This document shows positions 11,302 to 22,138 of a DNA stretch of 37,706 nt, one piece after another (positions within the stretch are counted from its first letter, which is position 1; each line of letters begins with the position of its first letter). Origin of the DNA: Circinella minor. Taxonomy: Eukaryota; Mucoromycota; Mucoromycetes; Mucorales; Lichtheimiaceae. The position numbers and the translations under genes were made by a program. The notes below the pieces were generated by a model. It made no database searches. It had not been told where the DNA came from and saw only the letters and a program-made list of their open reading frames with translations. The stretch is from positions 1 to 37,706 of the forward strand of contig JAEPRB010000327.1 in assembly GCA_016758965.1 (NCBI GenBank), in the 5' to 3' direction.

Positions 11302-11954
11302 ACCATCTATTTTGAAGTATAATATATATTATTTATACACCCAACTGTATAACTATTCTACTATATATATATACTCCCTTGTTATATTATGGTGTCTTTT
11401 TTGACAATAGTCTTTCCTATATTCCTCTTTGGACACGTGTTGTAATATTGTTGCATCACGATTTCGAAATGGCGAGTAGTTCTGATGGAGTTCTTAATTA
11501 TTAATTAATTAACGGAAATTGTCAAAATCAATTGTTAAACAATCTACGAACTCATCTGTATATGAATGCATATCGTTTTTTCGTTCTATGTAAAAGTAAA
11601 AGTTTGGTTTTATTAGTAATATTATTCGAATAGGATACACTTCCCAAAAAAAAGTTTTTTTTTTTACTAAAATAAAAAGTATATATAAGGTCTATCTCTT
11701 TTTGTTTTTTCTACTATAGAACAATCTGTTAATTACAATAATAAAACCTTTATTTTTTATAATCCCTTATAATACTTTTTTTTATAGTACCTTCAATTTA
11801 CAATTGCATTTATTTATCTATACATTCATATAAAAAGATGACAGTAAAAAAAAAAGGAAAAAAAAAGTTAGTCTTACTAATCTTTATATGGCACAACTTT
11901 TATTCCATTTTTTTTCAGTCCCAGATCTTTTTAGGCGCAAATTTTAAGTTATGC
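11302..11954 (-). repeat. Right long TIR
   Basis: Inverted copy of 10212-10859. Landmarks in both arms are the sequence around ATTTCGAAATGGCGAGTAG and the run TTAATTAATTAACGGAAATT. Confidence 0.9.
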
Positions 11955-11963
11955 GCTTTTTAC
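11955..11963 (+). other. Target-site duplication, right copy
   Basis: GCTTTTTAC, identical to 10203-10211. Confidence 0.92.
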
Positions 11964-12605
11964 AATAAGAGATGTCATTTCCAACTTTTGTTTTACATGA
12001 CATTTCTTTATACATAGTTAAATTATTATTATAATAAATGTTAAATTCTTTTTCTAATTGTTTTAATTCTTTATCAATATTTTTTATTTTATTTATATGA
12101 TCATGATATTTCTTTTTAATATTCTTTACTTTTATACATTTTATTTTATTTTCTAATATAATATAATCTAATAATAAATAATGTTGTTTATTCATAAATT
12201 TATTTTTATCATTTTCATTAATAAATATTTTATTATAATAGTTTAAAGCAAAATATAATGCATTAATTGTTGCTATATTATAATTTTTATATGTATCTAA
12301 TACAATTTTATTCCATTCTTTAACTCTGTAATACTCTTCTTTGTAATTTATTTGTTCATCATCAATTTCATCAATTTCTTCTTCTTCTTCTTCTATTTTA
12401 TTATTTATTTTTTTATTTTTCTTTCAATTGGAGATAATTTTGTATACTCTCTTATAGTCATTTTATTTTTAAAGTTAATAAAATTCAATTTTAGAATAAA
12501 AAGTATGTATATAAAAATTAATTTTTATCAAATTTTTCTGATTTTGAATATATCTGACAAAGTATAATTTAACCAAAAATGCGAACACACTGAAAATTTA
12601 TTTAT

Positions 12606-13530
12606 CATTCTACAACAGCAATAGAAAGTCGGCATTTGAATGCTTTGCATTCATTATATGGTGAACAAGCATCATTTACAAGTAATGAACAAGAACTTGC
12701 AATACCAGGCATCCTAGATGGCTTAAATGACCTTTTGGTTATCATGCCAACTGGATCTGGAAAAAGCTTGCTTTTTACCTTACCTGTCATACTTGAACCA
12801 AACTTTCTTACTATTGTTGTCGTGTCTCTTGTTGCTCTCACAGAAGACCTCACTAGGCGTTTACAACAGCAACATATTAGTGTTTCCAAGTGGGAAGGTG
12901 TGTACTTTACTTTTATAAATTGAATATTCTACTAAACTACTAAATTATAATGTTTCTGTTTTCATTATTTATAGCTCGATCCCCACCAAATCCCCAGGCA
13001 TCCATTCTACTTGTTCCTGGAGAGGCTGTTGCAACTGGTGCATTTGTGGAATATGTAGAACAAGAGAAAGCTCATTTACAACAGTTTATTGTTGTTGAGT
13101 GTCACCTTGCTTTAACATGGCAGAGCTTTTGTCTCTCCATGTTAAAGCTCCGTGCACTCAGAAGTGTCCCGGTACCATTGTTGTTGCTAACAGCAACGAT
13201 GCTGCCATCTATGAAAAATAAAGCTAGCATCTTCTTTAGCTCCAATTTTGCTGTGTTACATACACAATGTACTACATGCGCAAATTTGGAATACAACATT
13301 AAACAACTCTTCACTACACCCACCATCGAGCATCTAGCCTTAATGGCTTCTCAATATATAAAAAATAATTTGGAAAATGGTAAAGTAGTAGTGTTTTGCA
13401 AAATCATTAGCATTGCATCTGCTCTTTATCAAGAACTACAATTGGTAGGTGATTTTTCAATACATTTATATCATGCACAACAAGCCCCAGAAGAAAAAAG
13501 CACTAACTTTTCAAACTAGTCAAACAACTC
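12606..13530 (+). pseudogene. RecQ-like DEAH/DECH helicase core, truncated by MULE insertion
   Basis: Exon 12606-12897 reads NALHSLYGEQASFTSNEQE, then the Walker A motif MPTGSGKSLLF, and splices (GTGTGT..TTATAG, intron 12898-12974) in phase to 12975-13519. The second exon contains a motif II region reading FIVVECHLALTW where the family has an Asp before Glu (VVDECH or similar): one codon appears lost, removing the catalytic Asp. Motif III is LLLLTATM, followed by a motif IV-like KVVVFCKIISIASALYQEL. A TAG at 13517-13519 ends the frame just before the MULE begins at 13540. Such helicases unwind DNA 3' to 5'; in several fungi they sit in subtelomeres. This copy is not expected to be active. Its N-terminal half is at 8505-9660. 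Confidence 0.78.
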
Positions 13531-13539
13531 CTCCAAACA

Positions 13540-14497
13540 CAAAATACTTATTCGGCCCCGGATGGGATATGGGGTCAAAGTATTCTTTCCCCCCAATTTT
13601 CGTCTTTATTTAAAGTCAGATATATGTCATTACGGCAGAAATTTTGCACCATAGGAGAGAAAAAAAACACTAAGTCAGCATTATAGTTATAAACAAAATT
13701 CTTTTATTGATGATTCTCATTCAAAATATTCCCATTTTAAAAATATACAATAAGATGATGAAACGAGAATAAGCATCTGTGAATATATAATGGTTTATTT
13801 AAATAAGATAAGAACAAACAAATGGAGGTAAAAAATTAGAACAGTTATTAATAATATATATATGGTATTAAATGACTTTCCTGTTTTTTTTAATAAATCT
13901 ACTAGATTAAATTAAGGATTGCTGAAGCAATTAACAAAAATGATCTCATAATCTCGGTTTTAATAATTCCAGCTAGATGGAGTAAGTTTTTTTTATTTAT
14001 TTTGTTATTGTATAGAGAGGCAAAAAAAAAACGGAATGTACACATTATAAATGTTTTCGTGTGAGTCACTAATTAACTGAACACCTTTATAAATTTAGGG
14101 ATAGATGGAACAACAAAATGATCTATTTAGCAAATGCCAATTCATCTTTTACACCGGAAATCGACACACACGACAGTATATTATATCGGCAACTATGCAC
14201 TACATGTGGATAATAACGAGAATTTCAGTTTTTTTTTTTTTTTTTTTTTTTGCACCTGCCAGTATTCAGCAAACACCTGTCTTAGCTTAAAGATTATTCA
14301 ACATACGAACCTATCCGTTCAATATTTTTTTTACAACTTGACGATTGTCAAATGGACTGTGATTCACGTCAACCGAAAGTTATTGTACTGTTATTATTGC
14401 TGTTGATGGAAACCCGTTTAGTTTTTGGATTTTTAGATATATAATGGTTATGGTAGGTTAGTGATTATTATTGTTATAGTAATAGCTTAGAAGGAAA
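13540..14497 (+). repeat. MULE left TIR
   Basis: Inverted copy of 17437-18402 with scattered differences. It includes a poly-T tract near 14230-14251 whose length differs from the poly-A tract in the other arm. Open frames in the two arms are mirror images of each other and are non-coding. Confidence 0.9.
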
Positions 14498-14741
14498 TAT
14501 ATAAAAAATAAATGGAATCTCATACTATATATACAGTTCATATTCAATGTGCTTATATTAAGACTATGTTGTGCCAAATCATATAAATGCTTCTCATTGT
14601 AAAAATGATTACTAATACAAAATGAAAGTCGTGTAACCGCATAATATAAGAAATTCCATGCTTTATTTTTTTTGTTGTTGTTAATCTCAAATTATACATC
14701 TTCATTTCAAATCTTTCAAAATCTTTTTTAAAATCTTCAAA

Positions 14742-17250
14742 ATGTCTAACCAGCATCTTACTCCCATCAATGTGCAAAACCCCATAGTTATTAGCCCTAC
14801 TGCTGAACAACAACGTTTAACAAAATGTGGAGTTAACGTTTACAAAGAACGTATTGCTAAACAGCCTGCAGTGACAGGAGAATGCTGGGTGTATAAACAT
14901 AAGTACACTCTGAATAAGAAGCATGAGCAGATCAACAACAGAAAAAGAAAGGCTCTACAATCAGATACTGTGGATAATGAATCTGATCAGCTTGATCCAA
15001 GTGATACTGAAGATACTGAAGAACGTAATGATTGTATAATAATAACTCTTCAATAGTAGCTCTAAATATTTTTTATTAATTGTAATAATGCCTTTACTTC
15101 TTTTTTTATAATATTTCTAAGCTGTTATTTCATCTGAAAATAAAAAGCGTGTTATTTTTTGAAAAATCCGCTTTCAGTGCCATTGTAAAGCCAGGAGTGA
15201 AAAGAAGAAGGTCGAAGTTGTTGATGATGCAAATTACGAATATAATGAAGATGGGATGAAGCATCGTCCTATTCAAAAAAAGTCAAAGAATATTAGATGT
15301 AAGGCACAACTTATGGTGTACTGTTATGAAGATGATGAAGATAACGTTGAGCTCACTTATGTCAATAATCATGATGGTCATGTTCCTGGTAGTATTGGCG
15401 ATGTTCAGTATCTCCGTAAATCAAAGGAGTTAAATGACAGAATTCTTGAAGAGCTACATAAAGGGTATCATGTACGTGATATTAAGCGTTTTCTTTAACG
15501 CGAATATCAACATGTAGCAAAAAGCAGCCGTTTTGGTCATATTAATACAGTAGATGTTTATAATATTCTTTGTAAATATCGTAAAGAATTGTGCTGTCTG
15601 GATAAAGATGATTTCAAGTCTGTAAAAAAACAACTTGAAGCTTTTCAAAGCATGCAATATTATATATGGATTGATGTAACCGATAATGAAAACCCAAGTA
15701 AACGCCTAACATCAAAAGATTTTGCTTTTGGATTTGTTGCTCCTTGGCAGCTTGAATATTTTGAAAAGGCGCAATTCGTTTCTTTGGATGCAACCCATGA
15801 AGTGTCAAAATATAAAGATGGAGTTTTGTATACTATGGTTATACGGGATCCTGTTGCTGGACGTGGGGTTCCTATCACTTATTTGTTGACAAATGATTTG
15901 TCATCCAAACCCCTTCTTGGTTGGTTCCGTTCATTGGCAACAATTGGATTGAATCCACAACGCTTCACAATTGATAATAGCTTGCCTGAAGATAATGCAA
16001 TTGTTCAAGTATGGCCCAGCTGTTCAATCCAACATTGTATTTGGCATGTAATGCGAGCTTGGATGCAAAACGTTCAAGCAAAAATACATGGATCAATTGG
16101 TCGAACACCCACTCAAGCAAAAGCACACATCAGGCCCCGTTTAAAGGAACTTATGTATGAAAAGAATACAGAACAGTTTCATGTACTTCTTAGTAATTTT
16201 CTTACTGAATTTCAAGATTCTCAATGTGAGTTTATTACTTACTTCAAGACGTACTATATTGATAAATGGGACGGACGAGCATATGAGCGATGGGATTGCT
16301 CATATCAACCACAAGTCTTCTATGCTATGTCTACAAATAACTATATTGAAGTAAGAACAAAAAATAATTAAATAGCATTATATATATATATATATATATC
16401 CATACTTATACCATATTGACATTATTATAGAGTTGGCATAACCAATTGAAAACTATATATTTGAAACAAAAACGCACATATCGTCTTGATGTATTAATGA
16501 ACCTTCTTGCTGATGATGTCTCATTTGATATTACTGAAGAAGTAAATTGTTTATCTGCTAATGTAGGCAGAATAGAGTCTACTGAGCGATGTCTTCGTGC
16601 AAATGAAATCAAAGCAGAGGAGTAGCAAAGGTCGAAACATCCATCATCACTAATTCATTTGTCTGACTCTGAATATTCTGTTGTATCATTCAACAACAAT
16701 GCACATAATGCAGTATATATTGTATTTTCATCGTTCCTTTCTTTAGTATATACAGGATGTCGATTACTATCGTTATTAACTGCTGTTTTTTGTTATTGTC
16801 AAATAGGTTAGAGAAAATAATAAACAAGTTGCATCATGTACCTGTCCCGATTATCATCGCCATTTTTTCCTATGTAAACATATGTTTTATATTGAGTTAA
16901 ATGACCCATCTGTAACAGTTCGACCTCAAATAACTAATCACCATGTTTGGGATCAAGAGACAACAGTATCCAACATCTCTTCTTCCACATCAGATCATAT
17001 TGACCATCCACAACCGCCAACAAATAAAGATCAGCTTCAAACTGCTATTAATCGCCTTGTATCTTGTGCAACTGCATTGAAGCGTCGTCTCAATAAATCA
17101 GCTATAACCAGCAATAATAATAATAATAATAACAATATAACCAACATTATTCAACAGATCGATGCATTAACCCAAAACATATCGAATGTTGACTCTGATC
17201 TTGATGCTGTTCTTTCTCTTCCTCCTAACTCCAATTTCCAACTGCAGTAA
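14742..17250 (+). pseudogene. MULE transposase with SWIM finger, two in-frame stops
   Basis: Exon 1 starts at ATG 14742 (MSNQHLTPINVQNPIV, then a basic and an acidic stretch); its splice to exon 2 was not resolved. Exon 2 (15178-16350) opens with CHCKARSE (FAR1/WRKY-type DNA-binding Cys/His), then the DDE core: FVSLDATHEVSKYKDG, FTIDNSLPEDNAI and CSIQHCIWHVMRAW. Exon 3 is 16431-16712 and exon 4 is 16807-17250; both joins are phase 0 with GT..AG introns. Exon 4 holds the SWIM motif CTCPDYHRHFFLCKH (CxCxnCxH), then a Gln/Asn-rich tail. TAA at 15496-15498 and TAG at 16623-16625 interrupt the frame. MULE transposases cut and paste elements with long TIRs, which agrees with the flanking repeats. 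Confidence 0.88.
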
Positions 17251-17436
17251 AAATAACCATCCATTTCTCATATTTTTTCTTTTTTCTTTTATTATTTTCT
17301 TTATCACTATATATTTAAACTTATAACTATTACTATTACTATTATTATTATCATTATCATTAAATAACCACGATTTACGTTCTTCCTATCTCAAAAAAAG
17401 TATATTCGCTTACCATTATTATAAAACATAAAAACG

Positions 17437-18402
17437 TTTTCTTCTAAGCTATTACTATAACAATAATAATCACTAACCTACCATAACCATTATATATCTA
17501 AAAATCCAAAAACTAAACGGCTTTCCATCAACAGCAATAATAACAGTACAATAACTTTTGGTTGACGTGAATCACAGTCCATTTGACAATCGTCAAGTTG
17601 TAAAAAAAATATTGAATGGATAGGTTCATATGTTGAATAATCTTTAAGCTGAGACAGGTGTTTGCTGAATACTGGCAGGTGCAAAAAAAAAAAAAAAAAC
17701 AAGAAAGAAAAAAAACTGAAATACTCGTTATTATCCACAGGTAGTGTGTAGTTGCCAATATAATATACTGTCGTGTGTGTCGATTTCCGGTGTAAAAGAT
17801 GAATTGGCATTTGCTAAATAGATCATTTTGTTGTTCCATCTATCCCTAAATTTATAAAGGTGTTCAGTTAATTAGTGACTCACATGAAAACATTTATAAT
17901 GTGTACATTCCGTTTTTTTTTGCCTCTCTATACAATAACAAAATAAATAAAAAAAACTTACTCCATCTAGCTGGAATTATTAAAACCGAGATTATGAGAT
18001 CGTTTTTGTTAATTGCTTCAGCAATCCTTAATTTAATCTAGTAGATTTATTAAAAAAACAAGAAAGTCATTTAATACCATATATATATTATTAATAACTG
18101 TTCTAATTTTTTACCTCTATTTGTTTGTCCTCATCTTATTTAAACAAACCATTATATATTTACAGATGCTTATTCTCGTTTCATCATCTTATTGTATATT
18201 TTTAAAATGGGAATATATTGAATGAGAATCATCAATAAAAGAATTTTGTTTATAACTATGATGCTGACTTAGTGTTTTTTTTCTCTCCTATGGTGCAAAA
18301 TTTCTGCCTCAATGACATATATCTGACTTTAAATAAAGACGAAAATTAGGGGGAAAGAATACTTTGACCCCATATCCCATCTGGGGCCGAATAAGTATTT
18401 TG
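17437..18402 (-). repeat. MULE right TIR
   Basis: Inverted copy of 13540-14497, ending GGGGCCGAATAAGTATTTTG at 18402. Confidence 0.9.
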
Positions 18403-18782
18403 CCTCTAGAGGGTATGCTTGATCCCCACGTGCCCTCTTTATACACCACCATCAACACTGACGATGACAATAGCACATCGCTATTCTAGTAAAACACATT
18501 TGAGAATCACAGTATGTTCATTCCTACCACCCACAGAAATTCTACACTCTCCCCTTCATCATCATCAACAACCAAATAAAGTGCTGGTTGCAAAAGGAAG
18601 GGGAGAGTAATCTCCCATAGAAAATAGTTTTTTTTTCTATATATATATTATAATAAAGTTTAATAACCGTCTAGCAAATACACAAAATTAAATATTGATT
18701 TTCATTGGGTTAGCTTGGGACAACAAACTCTGAAACACAAACTACTATAAAAGGAAATCTCTGCACTGAGAAAGAATTCTAT
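18403..18782. other. Intergenic stretch after the MULE
   Basis: There is a 64-codon plus-strand ORF (18419-18610) rich in Pro, His and Ser, of low-complexity type, that I cannot assign. It could be residue of the RecQ-like gene cut by the MULE. Nothing else is supported. Confidence 0.3.
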
Positions 18783-18822
18783 TTCCCAAATATGCCAAAT
18801 GTGCCAAAAATTTCCCATGGTG
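18783..18822 (-). repeat. Solo right end of a CACTA-like element
   Basis: Reading inward on the minus strand the sequence starts CACCATGGGAAATTTTTGG and carries subterminal repeats of the type TTTGGCA. The first 11 bases equal the TIR of the 23815-34306 element, and the flanking triplet ATT is also the same as there. No matching left end was seen in the window. Confidence 0.55.
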
Positions 18823-19591
18823 ATTGATTCTATCTATTATAGGTTTTTATTTATTTAAATGTTTCTATTATTAATATTTATATTTTAAATTTATTTGATA
18901 TATATATTAATATATATTTGATCTTTATATATAAATTTAAAATAATTCTTTAATATATAAAAATATAAAAATTTAAAAAGTTCACATTTTGTGAACATTT
19001 AATTTTTATTAATTTTTATTTTTTTAAAAAAATTATTGTTTGTTATCACAATTAAAATATCTTGGCATTTTAATGTCACACAAACTGTAACAATTATAGT
19101 TAATAAAATATATTTTATATTAATTATAAATTCTATATTTATTGTTTTAATTTTAATTAGAGTTTAAATAAAGTTGATAATGTTTAGTAGATGGTAGTAG
19201 ATGGTAGTAGATGTTAGTAGTAGTAATAGTAGATGATAGAAAATAAAAATGTACATTATTATGCAGATTTGAAAATAATCATACAATTATTTTTAAATAC
19301 ATATGAAAATTATAATTTAATAAAAATATAATTTTTAAAATTAATATTTGAGGTTTAAATGAACCTATATTTTTTCTTGGCATATAAAAATATTGTAGAA
19401 TTTTTAAAATTTATGAATTTTTTATAATCATTAAATTAATGTTTAATCTCTTATGACATGGTTGGATATTTATGTTTACTTTATTTAGCAATCTACACCC
19501 AAAAATGACTAGTAAGAAAGCAGATCTAATGTTATGACCTAATATCACTTATGGGAACTCCAAACAGAAAACAGTAACAGACTACAACAAT
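18823..19591. other. AT-rich gene-free stretch
   Basis: No supportable coding region on either strand. It holds a TAGTAGATGG-type microsatellite at 19185-19240 and long A/T runs. Confidence 0.5.
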
Positions 19592-19873
19592 TTATTCACC
19601 AGTTTGATCATCAATGATATCATTTAGCGTTTTTATCTTTTTATATAAATCGTCAAGTTCATCTTCCTTTTCTTTGATAATCTTTTCCAATTTTCTTTTA
19701 GCATTTTTAGTATCACTGATCCAATTGTTGTTGTCATTAGTATTATTAGCACTATTAATACTGTTATTATTATTATTGACGATATTTTCTTTATTGTTAT
19801 TATTAATATTGGTGATATCATTGTTATCATCATTAATATTGAGGATATCATTGTCATGATTGTCATGATTGTC
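19592..19873 (-). CDS. Possible last exon: Asp/Asn-rich linker plus coiled coil
   Basis: A frame opens after a splice-acceptor-like CATTAG (19874-19876) and ends at TAA 19592-19594. It has (DNH)n-type and poly-Asn stretches, then a charged helix (AKRKLEKIIKEKEDELDDLY, followed by KKIKTLNDIIDDQTGE) with heptad spacing of Leu/Ile. No ATG lies in the segment, so it would be a 3' exon. The upstream exon was not identified; a minus-strand open piece at 20004-20186 is one candidate. The repeats could equally be a microsatellite that happens to be open. Function unknown. Confidence 0.33.
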   Translation of the reverse strand, partial: DNHDNHDNDILNINDDNNDITNINNNNKENIVNNNNNSINSANNTNDNNNWISDTKNAKRKLEKIIKEKEDELDDLYKKIKTLNDIIDDQTGE

Positions 19874-19876
19874 CTA

Positions 19877-20990
19877 ATGAGTCTTGTCATTGTTATTATT
19901 ATAGCACTTGCATATAGTTATGCATGAGCTTATCTGGGGTTGAACATTAGTCTCCTAAACAAAGATACTAGTTTATAACTTGATTTTATAGGTGTTTATG
20001 TAATTATTGACATGCTATAAACTGACATAGCGAACAGGTATATTTATTATATAAGCTAGGGTTAACCACAACATCAGTAAGCCTTTTGCAAAGAGTGTTT
20101 CTTTGTTGGTTATATATATAATAAAATGATGCTGCACCAGAACGACTATCAAAATAAAGAAGAGCAAACGAACTGGAGGACATCACAATTAGTATTAAAT
20201 AAAGCAGACATTAAGTTATATTTTTATGTCTTATGAATTGATCATAGGCTTTATGACATGTTGTAAGAATAAGTATGTGCATTGTGTTAGATATTGTTTT
20301 ATATCTTCGCAATTCATTCCTTTTAGCACATCTCTGCTGATATGAACGTAACACATTCTATCACTGTATATTGAGCATATCAGGACAGTCAAACACGAAC
20401 CAAATTACTTTTATTTGGAAGAAAAAGTTTCTTTCAGTATTTAATGAAAAAAGAATTGCGCCAAAAGTCAAGGTGGATTTTATGATCTTTGCTAAGCATT
20501 ACGGGTACCAATGGGAAAAAAAAGAAATTAATTATCATATAGTGAATTAACTAATAATAATACAAATGCACAAAAAGGATGATATAGATTAAAATACATC
20601 TTTTCTTATCTGACAATAACCACTAATCTATTTCTTTATTTGTTTATTCTTTATTGGAAGATGGGCTTTTATTTGCATATATAAAAGAAAATAGTTTTAT
20701 ATTTTTCAAGGGTATCTGAATGACTTCTTTTATTTTTTTCAGTGTTCTGCCCATCTCATCAGCTTCTATCTGCAACCGATGATGCTAACAAATAATAGCA
20801 AATTAGAAAAGAGCATTACCTGTCATACTATATATTACCTTTTCCATAAAACGGCCAGTGGTTCAATATACTTATATCCAGGCAGCTTAACTTTAAGAAC
20901 CCTCATTAAAAGTTGACATTTCAAGCCCAAAATTTCATCACAGGTGAGTGACAAAATCACTGCCAAAGAAAACAGTAGTGGTCGGCACAT
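19877..20990. other. Stretch without clear gene
   Basis: Weak minus-strand coding-like pieces occur near 20735-20770 (RLQIEADEMGRTLKKIKEV) and near 20840-20945 (ILGLKCQLLMRVLKVKLPGY), separated by a GTAATA donor-like site. They are too short to assign and could be remnants of a decayed gene. Confidence 0.3.
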
Positions 20991-21350
20991 ATGAATCTAT
21001 CCAGTCAACCTGATCTGAGTAAAGTTTCAGAATGGGTTCACTTTATTGTCCATCAACGACTAGCTATGGCCAAAACAATAACAGAAGGTTTTCTCATATT
21101 CTTAGATACTTTTTTCGGTCTTTCCAGAAAAGGTAAATTCCTGTTTAGACCAGGAATATTTTTTAATTTAGGAAATGGAAAATTGACAGAAAGCCGTTAC
21201 GTCTTATATTCTCACTTCTATGATAATTCAGGAGTGTTTCCTCCTCTTATTAAATATGTAGTATTTGCTCATTATGCTACTATTTATACTAAACAGAAAA
21301 CAAAAACATGGTATCTGTTTCCAATTAGGTTGATGTTGTTTATTCTGTAA
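20991..21350 (+). CDS. Hypothetical ORF, 119 codons
   Basis: ATG-initiated open frame with Leu/Phe-rich composition and a basic, aromatic C-terminal half (ESRYVLYSHFYDNSGVF). No motif recognised and no neighbouring gene suggests a role. It may be a chance ORF or part of a decayed element. Confidence 0.2.
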   Translation: MNLSSQPDLSKVSEWVHFIVHQRLAMAKTITEGFLIFLDTFFGLSRKGKFLFRPGIFFNLGNGKLTESRYVLYSHFYDNSGVFPPLIKYVVFAHYATIYTKQKTKTWYLFPIRLMLFIL

Positions 21351-21508
21351 GGTGAATAGTTTATAGAAGAAAAATGATAACGTGCAGCTTAAAACTCTCA
21401 ACAGTCTTTCTATTTATAAGGAAAACTAGTTATATTATGAGAAAAACCTCTTTTTGAAAAAAATTGTTTGCAAATTTGAGAAGATCTAGAGCAAGCAACA
21501 GAACTTAA

Positions 21509-21730
21509 GTCCAAGAAGGAAAACTTCAACTTTTTCAAAAGCTAACTGAAGAAAACGAGGCTCTCAAAATCGAAGCTGCAACTTATAAAGAAAACTTTGA
21601 TACTTTTGATTCACAGCAGCACAAAACCAATTTTTTTGTAGGAGCTGGAGCTCCTTTTTATTTAACTACCGCAATTGGAATAGATAAGAGATCAGTTCTG
21701 TTAAAAGTATTGAAGACCATAGGAGAATAA
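21509..21730 (+). pseudogene. Coiled-coil fragment of an unknown gene
   Basis: Open from a stop at 21506-21508 to TAA 21728-21730. The peptide has a leucine-zipper-like stretch (LQLFQKLTEENEALKIEAA), then FFVGAGAPFYLTTAIG. Just upstream another frame reads DLEQATELKSKKEN, which would extend the same coil with a one-base shift. This arrangement resembles the DNA-binding part of some Harbinger/IS5-like transposases, but that is only a guess. Confidence 0.25.
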
Positions 21731-22138
21731 TAAAAAAAAAGCATGAGGGGTGACAATAAAAGCATATAAAGAAAGATTTTGGCCAAAACAGAAAATATGA
21801 TGACTAAAATCATTAGGGAAGGTTATATACAGCTTGCTAGAACTGGGTAAGTTGATAATGAATTAAGAACAATGTAATATTATACTTGTTTTCTAACTCA
21901 CTAAACAAAGCTATTTTTAAGAGTTACTTTACTCTTGCGATCTATAATCTGCTTTGTACGCCATATATTATTAGTGGAAAACTGTGTGTTGTCAGGGAAA
22001 CACATGTATGATGAAAGGACAAAGAGTGGATCTATCTTAAGATGCGTGCAGTGCTCTAGTATTCCCTTATATCCCTTTATATATATAAGTAAATGGTTTA
22101 TAAGCCACTAATTACTGCTTATAGGGTAGAACTGGATG

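Larger units (their letters stand above)
10212..11954. mobile_element. Non-autonomous long-TIR transposon (Mutator-like by structure)
   Basis: The 1743-bp element has TIRs of about 650 bp (10212-10859 and 11302-11954) that begin GCATAACTT and are flanked by a perfect 9-bp duplication (GCTTTTTAC). A 9-bp duplication and long TIRs are typical of Mutator-like elements. The central 440 bp (10860-11301) has no credible ORF, so it would need a transposase supplied in trans. The MULE at 13540-18402 has different TIR sequences, so it is not obviously the helper. It inserted into the AT-rich orphan gene. A diverged solo end lies at 8071-8417. Confidence 0.88.
9741..12461 (-). pseudogene. AT-rich orphan gene, split by a long-TIR element
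   Basis: Two minus-strand open segments flank the 10212-11954 element. Removing the element and one 9-bp target duplication lets the frame read through the junction (codons TGT AAA AAG CAT) into a Cys/His cluster (CKKH, then CEKCNYIC). The ATG is at 12461-12459 and the end at 9741, about 320 codons. Two frameshifts in A/T runs (near 12400 and near 10130) break the frame and cancel out. The protein is rich in Lys, Asn, Ile, Tyr and Asp, with almost only A/T-ending codons, unlike the neighbouring transposases. Its N-terminus is MTIREYTKLSPIERKIKK, followed by a poly-Glu run. I do not recognise it. Its composition recalls AT-rich large DNA viruses or organellar or parasitic plasmid genes, but there is no direct proof. 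It lies between two parts of the RecQ-like pseudogene. Confidence 0.5.
13540..18402. mobile_element. Mutator-like element (MULE) with ~960-bp TIRs
   Basis: The 4863-bp element has long inverted repeats at 13540-14497 and 17437-18402 that begin CAAAATACTTATTCGGCCCC and stay alignable to the shared AAGCTATTACTATAAC-type inner edge. The enclosed gene encodes a MULE transposase with a SWIM zinc finger. No 8-11 bp target duplication could be matched at the ends (CTCCAAACA versus CCTCTAGAG), so one flank may be rearranged. It cuts off the 3' part of the RecQ-like pseudogene. Confidence 0.88.

Noticed and set aside
9741..12461. Mitochondrial DNA insertion
   Set aside because: Composition would fit, but no mitochondrial gene motif is seen; only an orphan ORF of unknown type.
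13529..18411. Target-site duplication for the MULE
   Set aside because: The 9-mers next to the two ends (CTCCAAACA and CCTCTAGAG) do not match well enough.
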